DNA of 64,000 nucleotides from Mycetocola_B reblochoni (GTDB taxonomy: Bacteria; Actinomycetota; Actinomycetes; Actinomycetales; Microbacteriaceae): the NCBI RefSeq assembly GCF_003667525.1, contig NZ_RCUW01000001.1, positions 62,001-126,000 on the forward strand. The letters are read 5' to 3'. The translations under genes and the position numbers were made by a program. Below the pieces are notes generated by a model, which saw nothing but the letters and a program-made list of their open reading frames with translations, was not told the origin of the DNA and searched no databases. Below, piece by piece: positions 60,001 to 64,000 of this stretch. Each line of letters begins with the position of its first letter. Position 1 is the first letter of the stretch.

Positions 60001-60214
60001 CGCGGGTCCGAGCGGCGAGCCGTCCGAACCGGCCTCGACGACCTCGACGGCACCCGTTCCCGATCAGCCGGCCCCGTCCACCTCCGCCGACGCGGACGGT
60101 TCGGACGACCTCGCACGCACCGGCGCATCGGGCACGGGCATCATCGCCCTCGCCGGAGCGCTCCTGCTCGCCGCAGCCGCCCTGTTCGGCCTGCGCGCCC
60201 GCCGCAGGAGCTGA
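57038..60214 (+). CDS. Large sortase-anchored surface protein (adhesin-like)
   Basis: 1058 aa from GTG 57038; a TTG at 56999 is a poorer start. A signal peptide (MVGALASVLALALVVIGIAGATPSLAA region) precedes repeated β-sandwich domains of the isopeptide/adhesin type, e.g. DYPISDTLPEGLSYVADSL and YTFTIDASEVDLTSSTIVDHV. Near the C-terminus is a SpaA/Cna-B-like domain (FQIQRGDGTVVVDD to EKRAPAGYALSDERVRV). Then come three TPVTPEPTPT-type repeats and LARTGAS with a membrane helix and RARRRS. The sorting motif matches LASTGAS of the protein at 30482. The large opposite-strand frame here is a shadow. Confidence 0.88.
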   Translation: MRVHTRSVPASARSTMVGALASVLALALVVIGIAGATPSLAATPGVTVTGSLVDDAVVNEGSTQTLKLQYSNSGSDRVEPGSTVDIVLSDNVSIDPATLEVTNEGIASIEQIGNTLRVTFANPMPTTTQGVVELRYTVNTVEKSSKEPISWSVGGETTSVDVTIKNDGDEIANVSDGSGKQTRNGWLGNFVSVADGVVTVADSLIGSPIGYELHLDSKNARSDYPISDTLPEGLSYVADSLSAEITTWDADGLNKSTQPFDVDADLSGSSFATTVNVDGPSRLVLRYSATVADEAARQALQDRLQAEYDTLGEDGGRFGLDLVNTADFGGESKTATVWIGGDVAGPSKPNLGGAFGKSASWGQRTVTAAEDGTLDPAVPISYTLTATLSDWDGSNAYRTLDRNVVISDELVPQLRWADGERVTVSPAGALTPVEFDGTADEFAADEFVGHYAIVGSHFLANLGTDSATSVSITLNAEATSITGLSTGWTNVSDATGYVLPNSATFSYDDDANPERRSADATLVDGDFSNGVHDDSKFSKKAPAGLTASPGEALSIPYTFTIDASEVDLTSSTIVDHVDPAVFDLSDAAIATAAKGATGLYAWWKPLDSGDLDVALTDDGAITVALSEAGVATIAPAISGRLQITLPLTTKPIVGKQTLSVSNSATLIGSDEKALYWSETSTSATSFGDEAETRKSIRDSGDHSWKQSLRAEFDPASGELVQDVYVYDLAFIPHGKYKDVRIIPTLDTMPAGVEFLGFVGADDVDTAERPTTDTVKLDGNLQASYDADSTTVTVENRPGTLLNTTDPVHVYVAVRIVDYTADTPIVNTFGNSQATLVPSNDFPLTIRKVDADDTETVISDPEARFQIQRGDGTVVVDDVFVEDGFLRVTGPDGSPVGVTVTEPGSYEVVEKRAPAGYALSDERVRVTVGEDGRSDVATFLNTRSDEPTPTETPVTPEPTPTETPVTPEPTPTDTPVTPEPTTPATDEPTAGPSGEPSEPASTTSTAPVPDQPAPSTSADADGSDDLARTGASGTGIIALAGALLLAAAALFGLRARRRS

Positions 60215-60298
60215 TGACCGCACCGGCGTGACACGCGGACGGGGGAGGCAGCGGGCGACCGCCACCTCCCCCGTCCGTCTGCGTGCTTGAATGTCGGA

Positions 60299-61873
60299 AT
60301 GAGCAGCGACGCGACCCCCGGCTCTCCCGCGGAGCCCTCCCCCGTCCCGGCGAGGCACAGGAGGGAGATCGCCGAGCCGCTCCCCGAGGGCGGAGTGCCC
60401 TACCCCAGCTTCGACTTCCGCACCGACCTGGAACGCATCCGCTTCTCCCCGTACTTCTCCCGGCTCTCCGCCGTCACCCAGGTGGTGCCGCAGACCAGCG
60501 CCGGCCCGGTCATCCACAACCGCCTAACCCACTCGATCAAGGTCACCGCTGTCGCGAGGGAGATCGCCGTCACGCTCGCCAACGACCGGGGCGAGAACGG
60601 CAGGCGGATCCTCCGGCTCGGCGGCTGCGAGCCCGTCGTCGTGCAGGCCGCCGCGAGCGCGCACGACCTCGGGCACCCGCCATTCGGCCACCTGGGCGAG
60701 CAGGTCCTCGATCGCCTGGCCCGGCAGGAGCTCGGCCTGCCCGAGGGCTTCGAGGGCAACGCGCAGACCTTCCGCATCCTCGCCGCCCTGGACACGAACG
60801 GGCTCACCCCGACGGGCCTCAACCTCACGGCGGCGGTCAGGGCGGCCGTGCTCAAGTACCCCTGGACGCGGCTGGAGTGGCGCGACCGCGCCCCGCTCCC
60901 CGACGGCGAGCGCCCGCGCGGCGTCGGCGACGCCCGCGCCACCGGAGCGCACAAGTTCTCCGTCTACTCGCTCCACGCGGCCGAGGTCGCGCGGGTCCGC
61001 GCCGCCTACCCCGGTCTCGACCCGTGGCAGCAGACCGTCGAGTGCTCGGTCATGGACGTCGCCGACGACATCGCCTACTCCATCCACGACCTCGACGACT
61101 TCTACCGCGCGGGCGTGCTGCAGCAGACCGCCGTCTCGGGCGAGCTGCGCGCCTGGCTGCGCGACGAGGACACCCTCGCCGAGCGGTCGGACGCCGAGCT
61201 GCGCGAGCGCTCCCGCACCCCGGGCCACGGCCTGGAGACGCTGTGGCGCCGCATGCGGCGCAGGGACCCGTGGATCGCCGACCCCGAGGCGTTCCGCCTG
61301 GCCGTCGAGCAGGTGTCGATCGAGCTCGGCGACACGCTCCTGGCCATCCCCTTCGACGGCGGCGGGGAGGCGGAGCGGGCGATCACCGCGTTCACGGCCC
61401 GGTGGCTGGACCGCTTCAAGCGCGGCATCACCGTCGACGAGAGCCCGAACGTGCGCAGCGGCGTCGTCCGGTTGTCCCAGCAGTCCTGGCACGACGTCAA
61501 CGTGCTGAAGTTCGTGCACACCCGGTTCGTTCTGGACCGGCCCGACCTGGCGACGGTGCAGCGCGGCCAGGGCACTGTGATCGAGACCCTCGTGCGGGGC
61601 TTCACCGCCTGGCTGCAGGACCCGGACGACGCGGCGCGTGCGCCCCGCCGGCTCCTGGAGTCGATGGACGTCGCGATCGAGGACTACGCGCTGCTCCGGC
61701 GCGAGCACCCGAACGTGCTGAGCGGCCCGACGGACGACGCGAGCATCATCCGCAGGGGACGGGGACGGGCCGTCATCGACTACGTGGCGTCCCTGAGCGA
61801 TTCGCAGGCGCTGTCGATCGCGGCGACGATCAGCGGCGGCTCCGACCGGCTGTGGTCCACGGGAGCGCTCTAG
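60299..61873 (+). CDS. Deoxyguanosinetriphosphate triphosphohydrolase-like protein (dGTPase)
   Basis: 524 aa from ATG 60299 (a TTG at 60287 is also possible). HD-domain metal ligands: NRLTHSIKVTAVA (His), AASAHDLGHPPFGHLGE (HD) and SVMDVADDIAYSIHDLDD (Asp). EGNAQTFRIL is a dGTPase signature. It hydrolyses dNTPs to the nucleoside and triphosphate. Standalone dGTPases of this length can also restrict phages by dNTP depletion, but nothing here indicates a defence island. Confidence 0.9.
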   Translation: MSSDATPGSPAEPSPVPARHRREIAEPLPEGGVPYPSFDFRTDLERIRFSPYFSRLSAVTQVVPQTSAGPVIHNRLTHSIKVTAVAREIAVTLANDRGENGRRILRLGGCEPVVVQAAASAHDLGHPPFGHLGEQVLDRLARQELGLPEGFEGNAQTFRILAALDTNGLTPTGLNLTAAVRAAVLKYPWTRLEWRDRAPLPDGERPRGVGDARATGAHKFSVYSLHAAEVARVRAAYPGLDPWQQTVECSVMDVADDIAYSIHDLDDFYRAGVLQQTAVSGELRAWLRDEDTLAERSDAELRERSRTPGHGLETLWRRMRRRDPWIADPEAFRLAVEQVSIELGDTLLAIPFDGGGEAERAITAFTARWLDRFKRGITVDESPNVRSGVVRLSQQSWHDVNVLKFVHTRFVLDRPDLATVQRGQGTVIETLVRGFTAWLQDPDDAARAPRRLLESMDVAIEDYALLRREHPNVLSGPTDDASIIRRGRGRAVIDYVASLSDSQALSIAATISGGSDRLWSTGAL

Positions 61874-61888
61874 CGCCGAACACGCGCG

Positions 61889-62503
61889 TCACCGCTTGCC
61901 CGCGGTGAGCGCCGCCTCGACGGGGGCCCAGCCGTGATCGAGCACGGAGAACCCTGCCTCGAGGGTCGCGAGCTGCTCCTCGCTGTCGGTGACGAGGGTC
62001 TGCATCTGGAGCACGAAGCGGGCGTACACCCGGATCTCCGGGGTCGGAGCATCGAGCCCGAACTCGGCCGCGATAGTCGCCGCGAGCGCGTCCCCGTGGC
62101 GGAGCCACATCCGGGCACCGTACTCCCGCAGCGCCGGCGTCTCGTCAAGGAAACGCAGGAACACCCGAGCGGCCTCCTCGCCGTGCTCGTCGATGTTGAG
62201 TCCGATCTCGGCGCGGTAGAAGTCGTGGAGCGCCCTGCTCACCCCCACGCCGGGGGCGCGCTCCCTGACCGCGGCCACCAGTCGGTCCCTCTGCTCGGTG
62301 TCCTCGTCGAACACGAGCGCCTCCTTCTGGGGGAAGTGGGCGAACACGGTGGTGGGCGAGACGTCCGCGGCGTCGGCGATCTCCCTGATGCTGACCCGGT
62401 CGAAGCCCCTCTCGATGAACATCGTCGTGGCGATGTCGGAGATGGCCTTGCGGGTCGCCGCCTTCTTGCGCTCTCGGCGTCCGGTCGGCTGCTCGCTGCT
62501 CAT
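61889..62503 (-). CDS. TetR-family regulator of the adjacent MFS gene
   Basis: 204 aa. The N-terminal HTH is RKAISDIATTMFIERGFDRVSIREIADAADVSPTTVFAHFPQKEALVF. The C-terminal ligand-binding part resembles TetR_C proteins with a YRAEIGLNI helix. It diverges from the MFS gene across 70 bp that hold a duplicated operator-like sequence. It most likely represses the pump and perhaps itself. Confidence 0.9.
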   Translation of the reverse strand: MSSEQPTGRRERKKAATRKAISDIATTMFIERGFDRVSIREIADAADVSPTTVFAHFPQKEALVFDEDTEQRDRLVAAVRERAPGVGVSRALHDFYRAEIGLNIDEHGEEAARVFLRFLDETPALREYGARMWLRHGDALAATIAAEFGLDAPTPEIRVYARFVLQMQTLVTDSEEQLATLEAGFSVLDHGWAPVEAALTAGKR

Positions 62504-62530
62504 GCGGAGAGTCTATCCGCCGACGGAGAG

Positions 62531-62567
62531 AAAAGTGGCTTGACTACAAAAGTGGTATCGCTACAGT
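62531..62567 (+). promoter_or_regulatory. MFS promoter with two tandem TetR-type operators
   Basis: TTGACT (62540-62545), a 16-bp spacer and TACAGT (62562-62567) end 6 nt before GTG 62574. Overlying it are two contiguous 17-bp units, AAAAGTGG-N5-CTAC, at 62531-62547 and 62548-62564. Each is an imperfect palindrome. Confidence 0.7.
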
Positions 62568-62573
62568 TATGGA

Positions 62574-63848
62574 GTGACTTCACTCGACTCGTCCGCACGC
62601 GACACGACGCGTGCCTGGGCCATGCTCATCGCCCTGACCATGCTCACCGTCATCGGGATGACCGTCGTCCTCCCGGTTCTGCCGTTCATCGTGCTGCAGT
62701 ACGTCCCCCACGAATCCGAGCTCGCCGTCTGGGTCGGCGTGCTCGAGGCCGTCAACGGGTTCTGCGCCTTCCTCGTCGCCCCCTTCCTCGGACGCCTGTC
62801 CGACCGGTTCGGCCGCCGCCCCGTCATCATCGTCTCCGCCTTCGGAGCGGCCGCATCGATGGCGGCCTTCGGGATCGGCGGGTCCATCTGGGTCCTCCTG
62901 CTCGCCCGCATCGTCCAGGGACTGACCGCCGGCGACCTGCCCGCGCTGTTCGCCTACCTCGCGGACATCACGCCTCCGGAGAAGCGGGCGCAGCGCTTCG
63001 GGCTGCTCGGCGCGCTGTCCGGGATCGGCATGATGCTCGGCCCGGCAGTCGGCGGACTGCTCGCAGCCGTCAGCGTCCAGCTGCCCGTGTTCGTCACCGC
63101 GGGCGTCTCGCTCCTCATCGCGACCCTCAGCGTCTTCCTGCTCCCGGAGAGCCTGCGCCCGGAGAACCGCATCACGCGGATCACCGCAAGGGAGGTCCAG
63201 CCGTTCGCGGTGTTCCGCCAGGCGTTCGGACGGCCGGAGCTGCGCCCGCTCCTCACCGTCTTCGCCCTTCTCGCACTGCCGTTCGGCTTCTTCGTCAACA
63301 ACTTCGGCGTCCTCGCCCTCGACGCGGTCCAGTGGGGGCCCACTCAGATCGGACTCCTGACGGCATGCATCGGCGTCATCGACATCCTGGTGCAGGGGGT
63401 TCTTCTCGGCGTCCTCCTGCCCCGCCTCGGCGAGCGCGGTGTCATCGTCAGCGGGATCGCGGCCCAGATGCTGGGCCTGGCCGTGCTCGCGGCCGTCGCG
63501 AGCGTCCTCGGCCAGCCGTGGCTCTTCGTCGTCGGCGCCCTCCTGCTGGCGGCAGGCCAGGGTGCGTCCCAGGCCGCGATGGACGGAGCGATGTCCAACA
63601 CCGTGGGCGACGACGAGCAGGGCTGGCTCGGCGGCGCGACCCAGTCACTGAACGCGGCGATGAGCGCCGCGGCCCCGCTCATCGCGGCGGCGCTGTACAC
63701 CACGGTCAGCCACGCCGCGCCCTACGTTCTCGGCGTCGCGATCATGGGCCTGGCCATCCTCGTGCTGGGCAGGGCGCGCGTCACCGACGCGGCGAGGCGC
63801 GGCGACGCGGAGCCCCGGCTCAGTCGTTCGAGTGCGTCTGCTGACTGA
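62574..63848 (+). CDS. MFS multidrug/tetracycline-type efflux transporter
   Basis: 424 aa from GTG 62574, probably leaderless. Twelve hydrophobic segments. The loop 2-3 signature is FLGRLSDRFGRRPVIIVSA. VLPVLPFIVLQYV in TM1 and GLTAGDLPALFAYLADITPPEKRAQRFGLLGA in TM4-5 match the DHA1/TetA-like subgroup. It is a proton-driven drug exporter; the substrate is unknown. It is controlled by the divergent TetR gene. Confidence 0.9.
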   Translation: MTSLDSSARDTTRAWAMLIALTMLTVIGMTVVLPVLPFIVLQYVPHESELAVWVGVLEAVNGFCAFLVAPFLGRLSDRFGRRPVIIVSAFGAAASMAAFGIGGSIWVLLLARIVQGLTAGDLPALFAYLADITPPEKRAQRFGLLGALSGIGMMLGPAVGGLLAAVSVQLPVFVTAGVSLLIATLSVFLLPESLRPENRITRITAREVQPFAVFRQAFGRPELRPLLTVFALLALPFGFFVNNFGVLALDAVQWGPTQIGLLTACIGVIDILVQGVLLGVLLPRLGERGVIVSGIAAQMLGLAVLAAVASVLGQPWLFVVGALLLAAGQGASQAAMDGAMSNTVGDDEQGWLGGATQSLNAAMSAAAPLIAAALYTTVSHAAPYVLGVAIMGLAILVLGRARVTDAARRGDAEPRLSRSSASAD

Positions 63849-64000
63849 GCATGAGGCGCTTCTCGCCCAGCCAGTCGGAGAAGGCGAAGGCGATTCCGGA
63901 GATGAGGAAGGTCACGTGCAGCACCACCCGCCAGGTGAGGGCGGTGTTGTCCAGCGCCTCCGACGTGCCCAGGTCGGTGAAGTCCTTGAGCAGCCCGATC
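63820..64000 (-). CDS. YqhA/UPF0114 family membrane protein (5' partial)
   Basis: The C-terminal ~60 residues are visible and the start lies beyond the window. GLLKDFTDLGTSEALDN, then TWRVVLHVTFLISGIAFAFSDWLGEKRL match the last membrane segment of UPF0114 proteins. The function of the family is unknown. Its 3' end overlaps the convergent MFS gene by 29 bp. Confidence 0.7.
   Translation of the reverse strand, partial: IGLLKDFTDLGTSEALDNTALTWRVVLHVTFLISGIAFAFSDWLGEKRLMLSQQTHSND

Noticed and set aside
57569..60517. Minus-strand open frame of 982 codons opposite the large surface protein
   Set aside because: Val/Arg/Gly/Asp low-complexity shadow; the plus strand has a signal peptide, β-domains and a sorting signal.
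60299..61873. dGTPase as part of a phage-defence island
   Set aside because: Neighbours are a surface protein and a TetR/MFS pair; no other defence gene is present, so a housekeeping role is the simpler reading.

Overview
This is chromosomal DNA of a high-GC Gram-positive actinobacterium, most likely Micrococcales and probably Microbacteriaceae-like. Evidence: very high GC at third codon positions, a menaquinone locus, a ResB/CcsB cytochrome c maturation operon, a BldC-type regulator, the 32-aa ribosomal protein bS22, many GTG/TTG starts, ATGA/GTGA gene overlaps, and many leaderless-looking promoters (TANNNT followed 6-7 nt later by the start codon). The family assignment is inference; no rRNA gene is present to confirm it. 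No CRISPR array, rRNA operon or insertion sequence was seen.

1-9055 is a menaquinone block: menF (5' end outside the window), menD, menA, menE, menB and menC, interleaved with a PPK2 kinase and two small membrane proteins. 9075-14761, on the minus strand, is a cytochrome c maturation operon (histidine phosphatase, ResA-like thioredoxin, CcdA, ResB, CcsB) with a secreted DUF1524 nuclease at its end. 14841-26690 is core and regulatory: aspS, bS22, bldC, an ArsR regulator, the KtrB/KtrA potassium system, proC, tadA, upp, a Cys-rich leader ORF ahead of a winged-helix regulator, a MarR regulator and a photolyase.

27245-30260 encodes mevalonate kinase, mevalonate diphosphate decarboxylase and phosphomevalonate kinase with ATGA/GTGA overlaps. 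It is followed by an LAxTG surface protein, a KAS III enzyme, glycerate kinase, and a catalase with its Fur-family regulator.

37108-52825 is a compact prophage in the 3' end of a tRNA-Arg(ACG) gene. Its ends are a 35-bp perfect direct repeat whose copies lie 15,683 bp apart. It carries integrase, a lipoprotein, a lysis module, tail genes, a fused protease-capsid gene, portal, terminase, HNH protein, four small ORFs and one XRE regulator. The XRE gene runs into the right att site. In the excised circle it would continue 25 more codons and overlap the integrase start, which is the architecture of integration-dependent immunity. This is the most interesting feature of the window.

53020-64000 returns to the chromosome: two small ORFs, an OhrR-like MarR regulator, an aldo/keto reductase, a ferritin-like/VIT fusion, a 1058-aa LAxTG surface protein, a dGTPase-like HD hydrolase, a TetR/MFS efflux pair with a duplicated operator-like element, and the 3' end of a YqhA/UPF0114 gene. 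Several gene ends carry short tandem repeats, some of which place stop codons in all three frames.
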